From contig CAZYBP010000007.1 in assembly GCA_964645555.1 (NCBI GenBank), positions 1 through 29,905 of the forward strand: a stretch of DNA of 29,905 bases, written 5' to 3'. The DNA comes from 2-02-FULL-38-15 sp964645555. Its GTDB lineage: Bacteria > Patescibacteriota > Microgenomatia > Daviesbacterales > UBA10151. Position 1 is the stretch's first letter, and each line of letters begins with the position of its first letter. The position numbers and the translations under genes are program-made. This document shows positions 1 through 7,977 of this stretch, piece after piece. The notes under the pieces are model-generated. The model made no database searches and had not been told where the DNA came from. It was given only the letters and a program-made list of their open reading frames with translations.

Positions 1-419
1 TTTTCAACAAATAAACTCCAATCTTTTAACTCATATACTCTGATACCGTTGTAACTTACTTTATCAGAATATGCAGGTCCGATTCCTCTGGCTGTTGTAC
101 CCAGTTTGTTCTTCCCTCTGGCATTTTCATAAGCTATATCCAAAGCTTTATGGTAGGGAAGGATAAGATGACATCTTTCTGAAATAAATAATCTTTTGTT
201 CAGTTTAATCCCATCTGCCTCAAACATTTTTATTTCTGAAACTAAAACTTCAAGATCTATAACTACTCCGTTTGCAATCACACAATTTGCTTTTGGATTT
301 AAAACACCTGAGGGGATTAAATGAAGAGGATATTTTTTGTTATTCACGACAATTGTATGTCCTGCATTATTCCCGCCATGAAATCTAACTACGTAATCAA
401 TATTAGAAGAGAGAAGATC
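1..419 (-). CDS. purA: Adenylosuccinate synthetase PurA, partial at both ends
   Basis: PurA joins IMP and aspartate using GTP to make adenylosuccinate, the first committed step to AMP, in the cytoplasm. Reading the minus strand from 419 to 1 gives one open frame with hallmark PurA motifs: VVRFHGGNNAGHTIVV close to the N-terminus, then YPLHLIPSG, and GTTARGIGPAYSDK further on. These are the IMP and Mg-GTP binding loops of the family. The visible part is about 139 residues of a protein usually near 430. The C-terminal part lies beyond the left edge. The first 15-20 residues, including the WGDEGKGK P-loop, should fall in the N run at 420-429, because the visible frame starts with DLL, which normally follows GKGKxxD. 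It is divergent from the purP operon. Product confidence is high. Confidence 0.93.
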
Positions 420-429
420 NNNNNNNNNN
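420..429. other. Assembly gap (10 Ns)
   Basis: Ten consecutive Ns. Ten is a common placeholder length for a scaffold join, so the true distance is unknown. Both flanking genes (purA on the minus strand, purP1 on the plus strand) lose their N-termini here. The missing DNA should include about 50-60 bases of purA, the divergent promoter region and roughly 10-15 codons of purP1. Confidence 0.97.
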
Positions 430-1472
430 AAATAAACCGTGGAACTATTTCCCTTGGGGAAATTAAAAATTACACAATCGTAACACTTGGTTCTCACTCC
501 GCCCTGCAAATCCTCAAAGGGGCAAAAGATGAAGGTTTTAAAACTGCAGTAGTTGCTACACCAGATAGAATTTCTCTCTATAATTTATACAATAATTTTA
601 TTGATGAAGTTATAGAAATTAACACATGGTCTGATTTTCCCAAACTGGAAAAGGAGTTACTAGAAAGAAATTGCATTATTATTCCACATGGATCTTTTGT
701 GGCGTATTTAGGGATGGATCAAAATAAGAATATGGAGGTTCCATACTTTGGTAATAAGTCTGTTTTGGACTGGGAAGAAAATAGGAAGATGCAGAGACTT
801 TGGATGGAGCAATCAGATGTTAAAGTACCACACAGATTTAAAAAGGGAGATAAAATTGATAGACCGGTAATTGTTAAATCATATGGGGCAGCAGGAGGAA
901 AAGGATATTTTACTGCCAGAAACCAAAAAGAATTTGATGAAAAATTAAATAAATTTACTGAAGAAAGATTTATGGTACAAGAATATGTAGTTGGGGTTCC
1001 TCTTTATTTTCATTTCTTTTATTCTCCTTTAACAGAGAAGGTTGAAGTTATGAGTATTGATAAAAGATATGAAACAAACGTTGATTCATTAGGAAGAATT
1101 CCTGCCAAAAATCAAAAAGGATTAAATATTGAACCATCTTTTGAAGTGGTAGCAAACATTCCTTTGGCAGTTAGAGAATCAATGTTAGCTGGTGCAGTTT
1201 CAATGGCAGAAAGAGTAGTTGAGACTTCTAAAAAATTGATCTCTTCTAAAGGGCTTTTTGGACCATTTTGTTTGGAAACAATTATTACATCTTCTGAGGA
1301 AATCTATATAATAGAAATCTCTGCTAGGATTGTGGCCGGGACTAACTGTTTTATTAATGGATCACCATATACTTATCTAAATTATAGTGAACCCATGTCA
1401 ACAGGTAGAAGAATTGCTAGAGAAATAAAAGAAGCTATAAAGAAAAATAGACTAAAGGAGGTATTAGATTAA
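430..1472 (+). CDS. purP: PurP, formate-dependent FAICAR synthetase (copy 1), 5' partial
   Basis: PurP is the archaeal-type ATP-grasp ligase that formylates AICAR with formate and ATP to give FAICAR. After the gap the frame gives the family's N-terminal motif TLGSHSALQILKGAKDEGF, then the substrate-loop segment IIPHGSFVAYLG, the glycine-rich ATP-grasp loop VKSYGAAGGKGYF, FGPFCLET, and a C-terminal ISARIVAGTN / GSPYTYLNY segment. All are typical of active PurP enzymes of about 360 residues. The open frame can be traced back to 321, but codons before 420 are antisense to purA. The genuine start therefore lies in the gap. It ends directly against the ATG of a second purP copy. Likely functional; the exact start is unknown. 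Confidence 0.9.
1454..1462 (+). promoter_or_regulatory. Shine-Dalgarno for purP2
   Basis: AAAGGAGGT lies inside the last codons of purP1, 10 bases before the ATG at 1473. It fixes that start and supports translation within one operon. Confidence 0.8.
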
Positions 1473-2561
1473 ATGAATAACAACTACACCATCGCTGTAC
1501 TAGGGTCTCATTCTGCATTAGATGTTTGTAGGGGGGCAAAAGATTTAGGGTTCAAAACTTTAGTAGTTGTACAAAAGGGCAGAGATAAAACTTATGCAAA
1601 TTATTTTAAAAGTAATGGAAGTTTAGGTTGTGTTGATGAGGTAATAGAATTGGATAAATTCTCCGATATTTTAAATGATGATATACAACAAGAACTTCTA
1701 AAAAGAAATGCCATCTTTATTCCTCACAGATCTTTTGAAGTTTACATTAATAATTATGATGCCATTGAAAATAAATTTAAAGTTAAAATGTTTGGTAATA
1801 AGTTTTTGCTAAAAGTAGAAGAAAGAGGAGTCAAGCCAAATCAATATGATTTACTGGATAAAGCTAATATCCGTTATCCTAAACAGTTTAAAGATCCAAA
1901 GGATATCGATAGACTTTGTATTATTAAAGTTTTAGAAAAGACGAGAGGATTTGAGAGAGCTTTTTTCTTAGTAGAAAGCGCAGAAGATTATGAAAGTTTA
2001 GTTGATCAAAAAATAAAAGATGGGTTATTTACTAAAGAACAATTGGAAAAGTCGGTTATTGAAGAATTTATTATTGGCGTACAAGTAAATTTTAATTTCT
2101 TTTATGATCCAATAAATGAGAGGTTAGAGCTTATCGGTACTGATACCAGAAGGCAAACTAATATTGAAGGATTAACTAAAACTCCAGCTTCCTATCAACA
2201 GTCCATTATGGAAAAAGTGAATATTAAATATGAAGAGGCAGGACATATTGCGGTAACAGTTTTGGAATCACTTTTGGAGGATGCTTTTTCAATGGGAGAA
2301 AGATTTGTGAAAGCTGCTAAAGAAATGGTAAGTCCCGGAGTGATTGGCCCATTCGGTTTACAGACAGTTATCACAGCAGGTCCTCCTAAAAAAGAAATTA
2401 TTGTATTTGATGTTTCGCCGAGAATGCCTGGTTCTCCGGGAATTTTTGCCACACCTTACAGCGGTTATCTTTACGGGCAGAATATTAGTATGGGGAAAAG
2501 AGTTGCTATGGAAATAAAAGAAGCTGTCCAGAAAGGAAGATTAGAAGAAATTCTAACTTAA
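1473..2561 (+). CDS. purP: PurP paralogue (copy 2), divergent ATP-grasp protein
   Basis: A second PurP-family protein of 362 residues, placed head-to-tail with copy 1: the stop codon at 1470-1472 touches the start at 1473. It shares the N-terminal LGSHSALDVCRGAKDLGF motif, IFIPHRSFEVYI, VIGPFGLQT and the C-terminal ISMGKRVAMEIKEAV. The glycine-rich ATP loop that reads GAAGGKGYF in copy 1 is replaced by EKTRGFERAFF. The ISARIxxGTN segment has become VSPRMPGSPG. The fold is retained but ATP and substrate binding should differ. It may be a second subunit, a regulator, or a ligase with a changed substrate. The family call is firm; the activity is uncertain. Confidence 0.82.
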   Translation: MNNNYTIAVLGSHSALDVCRGAKDLGFKTLVVVQKGRDKTYANYFKSNGSLGCVDEVIELDKFSDILNDDIQQELLKRNAIFIPHRSFEVYINNYDAIENKFKVKMFGNKFLLKVEERGVKPNQYDLLDKANIRYPKQFKDPKDIDRLCIIKVLEKTRGFERAFFLVESAEDYESLVDQKIKDGLFTKEQLEKSVIEEFIIGVQVNFNFFYDPINERLELIGTDTRRQTNIEGLTKTPASYQQSIMEKVNIKYEEAGHIAVTVLESLLEDAFSMGERFVKAAKEMVSPGVIGPFGLQTVITAGPPKKEIIVFDVSPRMPGSPGIFATPYSGYLYGQNISMGKRVAMEIKEAVQKGRLEEILT

Positions 2562-2571
2562 CAATTTGGAC

Positions 2572-4086
2572 ATGGGAATAAAGTATGCTTTAGTTTCTGT
2601 TTACGACAAAACCGGTATCTTAGATTTTGCAAAGACTTTAGTAGAAAAAGGATACAAGATTATCTCAACTGGTGGTACTTATAAAGCTTTAACAGATGGG
2701 GGTATCAAAGTAGTGCCTATAGAAGAAATCACAGGTAACCCAAGGGATAGTTTTGACGGAAGAATGAAAACCATCAGTTTCCAAATAGAATCTGGTATTT
2801 TATTTGACAGAGAAAATCCTGATCATGTTAAACAAGCGCAGCAGTTAAATGTTCCGCAAATTGATATCGTTGTTTGTAATCTCTATCCTTTTGAAGAAAA
2901 ACCCTCTATAGAAACTATAGATGTTGGTGGACCAACCATGATTAGAGCTGCTGCTAAAAATTATAAAAGTTGTTTGGTAGTAGTGAGCCCTGATGATTAT
3001 GAGCAGATAGCAAAGGCTTTAGAATCTGGTGAAATAGATGAACAGTTAAGACAGCAGTTGACAGGAAAAGCTTTCTATCATTTATCATTTATAGACTGCC
3101 AAATTGGTAACTTTTTCTCTAAAGAAAAGTTTCCTAAAGAAGTTACAGTGCCCTTAAGACAAGCAAAACTTTTGCGTTACGGAGAAAATCCTCACCAACA
3201 AGGTGCGCTGTATTTAATACCCAAAACTAATTCACCTCTTGCTAAACTGGAAAAGCTTTGGGGTAGGGATTTATCAGGAACTAATGTTGGTGATATATAT
3301 TCAGGACTTGAGACCGTTAGGCAGTTTAAAGAATTTGCTGCTACGGTCATTAAGCATTTAAGCCCTTGTGGCATTGCTACAGGAGAAAATTCAGAGGAAG
3401 CTTTAGCTAGAGCAATAGAGGCTGATCCAGTTTCTGCTTTTGGTGGGGTAATTGTTTTAAATAAACCAATGGATTTACAAACTGCCAAAATTGTAGCTAG
3501 ATTTAAAAATGAGTCAGAGGGTAATATTGATATCGTAGCAGTACCCTCTGTTACAGATGAGGCATTAGAACTTTTAAAGGGTATTAGAAAAAGTATGGGT
3601 ATTTATACGTTTGGTGATATACCTGATGATAGAAGCGAAAAATGGGATCTTAAATATTTTGCCGGTGGAGTATTACTGCAAGATTTTGATGATAATATCG
3701 AAGATAGTTTTAAGGATTGGGAAGTTGTAACAAAAAATAAACCAAGCGATAAACAATTAGAACAGATGAAGTTTGGAATAAAGTGTGTGAAAGCAGTCAA
3801 GTCAAATTCAGTTTTGGTGGTAGATAAAGATATTCCAATGACCCGTGGAATTGGTTCAGGACAAACATCTAGGATTGGTGCAACAAAAATTGCACTTGAA
3901 CAAGCAGAAGATTTTGCAAAAGGTGGTATTCTAATAAGTGATAGTTTCTTTCCTTTTGATGATTCAGTGAGAATGGCAGGGAAATATGGAATTGCGGCAA
4001 TTTTAGAGCAGGGTGGATCTATAAATGATAAATTATCAATTGAGGCAGCAGATGAATTAGGTGTTTTCAAAAAGAAGAGCATTTAG
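2572..4086 (+). CDS. purH: PurH, AICAR transformylase / IMP cyclohydrolase, frameshifted at the extreme C-terminus
   Basis: Bifunctional PurH normally formylates AICAR with 10-formyl-THF and cyclises FAICAR to IMP. The N-terminal cyclohydrolase domain shows ALVSVYDKTGI, ISTGGTYKAL, DGRMKT and CNLYPF. The transformylase domain shows RYGENPHQ, the catalytic Lys-His in VIKHLSPCG, DPVSAFGG, SNSVLV, GSGQTSRIGA and SDSFFPFDD. The ATG at 2572 fits the usual N-terminus better than the in-frame TTG at 2566. The annotated frame ends ELGVFKKKSI, without the family's R-x-F-R-H ending. Dropping one base from the A5 run at 4069-4073 gives KRRAFRH and a TAA at 4091-4093, one base before the purB ATG. A base-call error or a true frameshift is therefore likely. 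The canonical LHPxxHGG of the cyclohydrolase domain reads ISFQIESG here. Confidence 0.9.
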   Translation: MGIKYALVSVYDKTGILDFAKTLVEKGYKIISTGGTYKALTDGGIKVVPIEEITGNPRDSFDGRMKTISFQIESGILFDRENPDHVKQAQQLNVPQIDIVVCNLYPFEEKPSIETIDVGGPTMIRAAAKNYKSCLVVVSPDDYEQIAKALESGEIDEQLRQQLTGKAFYHLSFIDCQIGNFFSKEKFPKEVTVPLRQAKLLRYGENPHQQGALYLIPKTNSPLAKLEKLWGRDLSGTNVGDIYSGLETVRQFKEFAATVIKHLSPCGIATGENSEEALARAIEADPVSAFGGVIVLNKPMDLQTAKIVARFKNESEGNIDIVAVPSVTDEALELLKGIRKSMGIYTFGDIPDDRSEKWDLKYFAGGVLLQDFDDNIEDSFKDWEVVTKNKPSDKQLEQMKFGIKCVKAVKSNSVLVVDKDIPMTRGIGSGQTSRIGATKIALEQAEDFAKGGILISDSFFPFDDSVRMAGKYGIAAILEQGGSINDKLSIEAADELGVFKKKSI

Positions 4087-4094
4087 ACATTAAT

Positions 4095-5486
4095 ATGAAA
4101 GACAGCAATTATTCAATTTATCAATCACCTTTTAGTTGGCGTTATGGTTCGGAGGAAATGAGAAGGATATGGTCCGAAGAGAATAAGTACAGGTTGTGGA
4201 GGAGAATTTGGGTAGAATTGGCAAGAGCCCAATCTAAAGAAGGATTAATTAAAAAAGAAGAACTAGAGGATTTAGAAAAAAATGAGAATAATTTAGATAT
4301 AGAGAGAATTTGGGAAATTGAAAAGGATACCAGACATGATGTCGTAGCAGCCATAAAAGAATTTGCTGAAAAAGCCAAAATTGGAGGTAGAAAGATTCAT
4401 CTGGGTGCTACTTCTATGGATATTAATGATAATGCTGAAACTTTGAGGATAAAAGAAGCACTGGGTATTATAGAAAATCAGTTAAAACTTCTGCGTGAAA
4501 CAGTTGAAGAAAAAATAAAAAAATATTCTGACTTTGTTTGTATGGGATATACCCATTTGCAGCCGGCAGAACCAACAACTTTAGGATATAGGTTTGCCTT
4601 TTATGCGCAAGATCTGTTAACTGATTTAGAATTTTTACAATTTATCAAAAAACAGCTTAAGGGAAAAGGGATGAAGGGAGCAGTAGGTACATCTGCCAGC
4701 TATGTCAGTCTAATTGGTTTAGCGAAAGCTGAGCAGATGGAGACTAAAATTATGAATGATTTAGGGATTGATCCGGTAGAAATAGCTAATCAGACCTATC
4801 CTAGAAAAATAGATTTCTTAGTTTCTAGTTTACTTGCGTCTATTGCTCAATCGTTATACAAGTTTGCTTTCGATTCAAGAATCATGCAATCTTATGGATT
4901 TGGTGAATGGCGAGAGCCCTTTGGTAAAAATCAAGTTGGCTCATCAGCCATGCCATTTAAGAGAAATCCTGTCAAAGCAGAACAAATTTGTTCTCTAGCA
5001 AGACTTGTGGTTAATCTATCCAGAACAGCTTGGGATAATGCAAGTCATATGTTACTGGAGCGAACATTAGATGATTCAGCAAATAGAAGAATAGTTATAC
5101 CAGAAATGTTTTTAGCTATAGATGAAATATTAAACTCAACTTCAAATATAGTTAAGGATTTAGATATTAATGAAGAAGTTATTAGAAAGAATCTGGAGTT
5201 TTTCTGGCTCTTTTCAGCAAGCGAGTTAATAATTATCGAAGCAGTTAAAAAAGGAGCGGATAGGCAAAAAATGCATGAGCTACTGAGGGAAATTTCTATG
5301 GAGGCTTGGAGTAAAATACATACAGGAAAAGATAATCCTATGGAGAAATTACTTTTAGAAAATAAAGAAATTAGTAAATATTTAAATGCTAAAGAGTTAG
5401 AAAATATAATGGATGCAAAAAACCATATTGGTAATGCTTCAAAAAAGGCTTTGACTTTAGTAGAGCAAATTGGTAATTTACCATAA
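4095..5486 (+). CDS. purB: Adenylosuccinate lyase PurB
   Basis: PurB releases fumarate from SAICAR to give AICAR and from adenylosuccinate to give AMP, so it acts in both halves of the pathway. The 463-residue protein belongs to the fumarase/aspartase superfamily. Motifs visible are TRHDVVAAI near residue 76, LGATSMDINDNA, MGYTHLQPAEPTT with the catalytic His region, and the signature GSSAMPFKRNP, whose first Ser is the catalytic base on the mobile loop. Length is normal. The ATG follows the restored purH stop by one base and the annotated one by eight, so it is translationally close to purH. purE starts five bases after its stop. High confidence. Confidence 0.95.
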   Translation: MKDSNYSIYQSPFSWRYGSEEMRRIWSEENKYRLWRRIWVELARAQSKEGLIKKEELEDLEKNENNLDIERIWEIEKDTRHDVVAAIKEFAEKAKIGGRKIHLGATSMDINDNAETLRIKEALGIIENQLKLLRETVEEKIKKYSDFVCMGYTHLQPAEPTTLGYRFAFYAQDLLTDLEFLQFIKKQLKGKGMKGAVGTSASYVSLIGLAKAEQMETKIMNDLGIDPVEIANQTYPRKIDFLVSSLLASIAQSLYKFAFDSRIMQSYGFGEWREPFGKNQVGSSAMPFKRNPVKAEQICSLARLVVNLSRTAWDNASHMLLERTLDDSANRRIVIPEMFLAIDEILNSTSNIVKDLDINEEVIRKNLEFFWLFSASELIIIEAVKKGADRQKMHELLREISMEAWSKIHTGKDNPMEKLLLENKEISKYLNAKELENIMDAKNHIGNASKKALTLVEQIGNLP

Positions 5487-5491
5487 ATTAT

Positions 5492-5980
5492 ATGAGTAAA
5501 GTTTTTATTATTGTTGGTTCAGATTCTGATTTACCTAAAATGGCTGAGGCAACGAAAGTTTTGGAAGAATTTGGGATAGAGTTTGAAACCACAATTTCCT
5601 CTGCACATAGATCTCCCGACAGAACAAGAGAATTAGTTGGTGAATTTCAACAACATGGTGGTAAGGTTATAATTTGCGCAGCAGGAATGGCAGCACATTT
5701 AGCAGGGGCAGTAGCTGCACAATTTCCTCTGCCAGTAATTGGAGTTCCGATAGAAAGTGGGGTATTAAATGGAGTTGATGCTTTGCTTTCTACTATGCAA
5801 ATGCCTCCAGGTATTCCTGTTGCCACTGTGGCTATAAATGGAGCAAAAAATGCCGGTATTTTGGCTGTGCAAATTCTTGCAACATCGGATAAACAATTGG
5901 AAGAAAAATTAGTAGAGTATAAGAAGAAAATGGCAATTGCGGTGGAAGAAAAAGCTGCTCTGATTGAGAAAAATGATTAG
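5492..5980 (+). CDS. purE: N5-carboxyaminoimidazole ribonucleotide mutase PurE (class I)
   Basis: Class I PurE moves the carboxylate of N5-CAIR to carbon 4, giving CAIR. The 162-residue length is typical. The N-terminal GSDSDLPKM phosphate-binding motif, the SAHRSPDRT motif with the catalytic His, CAAGMAAHLAG, and the segment VPIESGVLNGVDALLS with MPPGIPVATVAI are all present. The partner PurK, which makes N5-CAIR, is not in the window. Either purK is elsewhere or the cell relies on another route. The stop overlaps the purC ATG by eight bases, consistent with coupled translation. Confidence 0.95.
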   Translation: MSKVFIIVGSDSDLPKMAEATKVLEEFGIEFETTISSAHRSPDRTRELVGEFQQHGGKVIICAAGMAAHLAGAVAAQFPLPVIGVPIESGVLNGVDALLSTMQMPPGIPVATVAINGAKNAGILAVQILATSDKQLEEKLVEYKKKMAIAVEEKAALIEKND

Positions 5981-6947
5981 TAAAAAAAAGATTGTTGATA
6001 ATATCCCAAATAATTTACTAAAAACCGTAAATATTTCAAACCTAGGCGAAAAATCCCAAGGAAAAGTCAAAGATATTTATATTGTAAATGATAAAAGAGT
6101 TATCATTACAACAGATAGAATATCTGCTTTCGATAGGGTATTAGGATTTATTCCATTTAAAGGGCAGGTTTTAACAGCACTTTCTGCTTTTTGGTTTGAT
6201 AAAACTCGCGATATTATTCAAAACCATTTAATTTCTGTTGTGGATCCAAATGTATTAGTTGTAAAAGAGTGTAAGCTAATTCCGATCGAAATGGTTGTCA
6301 GAGGTTACATCACTGGTGTGACAGATACATCTGTATGGGGATCATACGAGAAGGGGGAAAGAGTGATTTATGGAATAAAATTTCCAGAAGGATTGAAAAA
6401 GAATGCAAAGCTTCCCAACTACGTTATTACCCCTACAACTAAAGCAGCAAAAGGGCATGACGAAAGACTTACTGAAAAAGATATTATAAAAAAGAAAATT
6501 GTTTCACCTAAAATTTGGAGCCAAATGAAGAAGGTAACCTTGGAATTATTTGCAAGAGGACAAAAAATATGTGATAAAGCCGGAATTATATTGGTAGATA
6601 CAAAATATGAGTTTGGATTAGATAAAAAAGGCAGTTTAACTCTTATTGATGAAATCCATACTCCGGACTCTTCGAGATATTGGGTCAAAAAAACATATAA
6701 AGATAGATTTAATAAGAGTTTGGAGCCTGAAAACTATGACAAAGAGCCTTTAAGGATTTGGTTTAAAAATAAAGGATATAAAGGTGAAGGAAAACCACCA
6801 AAAATGCCACCAGAATTTTTAGCAGAGATGAGCATGCTTTATATGGGTATATATGAAAAAATTACTGGTAAAAAGTTTACACCTGACACAACAAGAAATG
6901 TTAACAAAAGAATAAAAGAGAATTTATTTAAAGCAGAATTATTTTAG
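5973..6947 (+). CDS. purC: SAICAR synthetase PurC (long form)
   Basis: PurC couples CAIR and aspartate with ATP to make SAICAR. Motifs: GKVKDIYIV for ATP binding, TTDRISAFDRVLGFIPFKGQVLT, PIEMVVRGYITG, TTKAAKGHDE, LVDTKYEFGLD, and LIDEIHTPDSSRYW near the C-terminal third. At 324 residues from the ATG at 5973 it is longer than the usual bacterial form of about 240 and resembles the roughly 300-residue form seen in yeast Ade1. An upstream in-frame TTG at 5964 is possible, but the ATG overlapping the end of purE is preferred. It is the last gene of the purP-purC operon; prs follows behind its own promoter. Confidence 0.93.
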   Translation: MISKKKIVDNIPNNLLKTVNISNLGEKSQGKVKDIYIVNDKRVIITTDRISAFDRVLGFIPFKGQVLTALSAFWFDKTRDIIQNHLISVVDPNVLVVKECKLIPIEMVVRGYITGVTDTSVWGSYEKGERVIYGIKFPEGLKKNAKLPNYVITPTTKAAKGHDERLTEKDIIKKKIVSPKIWSQMKKVTLELFARGQKICDKAGIILVDTKYEFGLDKKGSLTLIDEIHTPDSSRYWVKKTYKDRFNKSLEPENYDKEPLRIWFKNKGYKGEGKPPKMPPEFLAEMSMLYMGIYEKITGKKFTPDTTRNVNKRIKENLFKAELF

Positions 6948-6950
6948 GGT

Positions 6951-6979
6951 TTGCAAATAAAATTATGCATCTATATAAT
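6951..6979 (+). promoter_or_regulatory. Sigma-70-type promoter of prs
   Basis: TTGCAA at 6951-6956 and TATAAT at 6974-6979 are separated by exactly 17 bases. This is the best consensus match in the window. The expected transcript start, about 6986, would leave a leader of only about seven bases before the prs ATG at 6994, and no Shine-Dalgarno is visible. Confidence 0.75.
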
Positions 6980-6993
6980 CTAATCTAACCTTT

Positions 6994-7977
6994 ATGCCAA
7001 CTAGTAATGGTTTTGTACTCTTAACAGGAACGGCAAATTTAAAACTTGCTCAGGATGTTGCTAAGATTTTAGGAAAAGAAGCTGATGAAACCGTTACTGT
7101 TTTTGCTGACGGCGAGAAAAGAATTATCATCCCCGAGAATTTGAGAAAGCGGGATGCATTTATTATCCAACCTACTTGTCCGCCAGTTGATTCTTCCATT
7201 ATGGAGCTTTTGTTAATCATTGATGCAGCCAAAAGGTCATCTGCATCTGAGGTTTCAGCGATAATTCCATATTTTGGATATTCCAGACAAGATAGAAAAG
7301 ATAGAGCTAGAGTGCCTATTTCTGCAGCATTAATTGCCAGTCTTATTCAATATTCAGGAGCGGATAGGATTTTGACTGTAGATATACACTCAGAACAACA
7401 ACCAGGTTTTGTAGAGATTCCCTGGGATAATCTATATGCAAGTTATTCACTATTTCCTGTTGTTGAAAAATATTTCAAAGGAAGTAATTTGGTAATTGCT
7501 TCGCCCGATAAAGGAGGAGTATTAAAAGCTTCCTTTTATGCCCAATACTTAAATGCAGACGGTATTGCCATAGTTTTTAAAGAGAGGGATGTCCAGCGGA
7601 GAAATGAAAGTAAAGCTTTTGATATGATAGGAGATGTTAAAGGTAAAAATGTATTATTGGTGGATGACATGATTGATACTGCCGGGACAATTGTTGAGGC
7701 TGCAAATATCATTAAAGAAAGAGGAGCCAAAAGTGTTTGCGCTGCAGCAACTCACGGGTTATTCTCCGGTCCAGCACCTGAAAGAATAGAATCTTCTGCT
7801 TTGGATAAAGTTTTTATAACGGATACTGTGCCAATTAAAGGGGAGATGTTGAAAAGTAAAAAGCTAGAAATAGTTTCTGTGGCGACGTTGATAGCTGAGG
7901 CAATAAAAGCAATATATAATGGGGATTCTATTTCTGAAAAATTAATTCCGCAAACGCATCCGAGAGAAAGACATTAA
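6994..7977 (+). CDS. prs: Ribose-phosphate pyrophosphokinase (PRPP synthetase)
   Basis: Prs transfers pyrophosphate from ATP to ribose 5-phosphate, giving PRPP, the starting substrate of purine synthesis and of salvage phosphoribosyltransferases. The 327-residue protein has FADGEKRIIIPENLR, a PYFGYSRQDRKDR flexible loop with the ATP-binding residues, VDIHSEQQPGF, ASPDKGG, and the PRPP loop VLLVDDMIDTAGTI. These match class I enzymes. It stands apart from the purP-purC operon by 46 bases carrying a strong promoter. Its stop overlaps that of the convergent purM by four bases, leaving no room for a terminator between them. Confidence 0.93.
   Translation: MPTSNGFVLLTGTANLKLAQDVAKILGKEADETVTVFADGEKRIIIPENLRKRDAFIIQPTCPPVDSSIMELLLIIDAAKRSSASEVSAIIPYFGYSRQDRKDRARVPISAALIASLIQYSGADRILTVDIHSEQQPGFVEIPWDNLYASYSLFPVVEKYFKGSNLVIASPDKGGVLKASFYAQYLNADGIAIVFKERDVQRRNESKAFDMIGDVKGKNVLLVDDMIDTAGTIVEAANIIKERGAKSVCAAATHGLFSGPAPERIESSALDKVFITDTVPIKGEMLKSKKLEIVSVATLIAEAIKAIYNGDSISEKLIPQTHPRERH

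Noticed and set aside
321..429. N-terminal 33 codons of the plus-strand open frame as real PurP sequence
   Set aside because: They are antisense to a highly conserved part of purA and do not resemble PurP.
3603..4082. A 159-codon open frame on the minus strand
   Set aside because: It lies wholly opposite purH, whose motifs are clear, and shows no family features.
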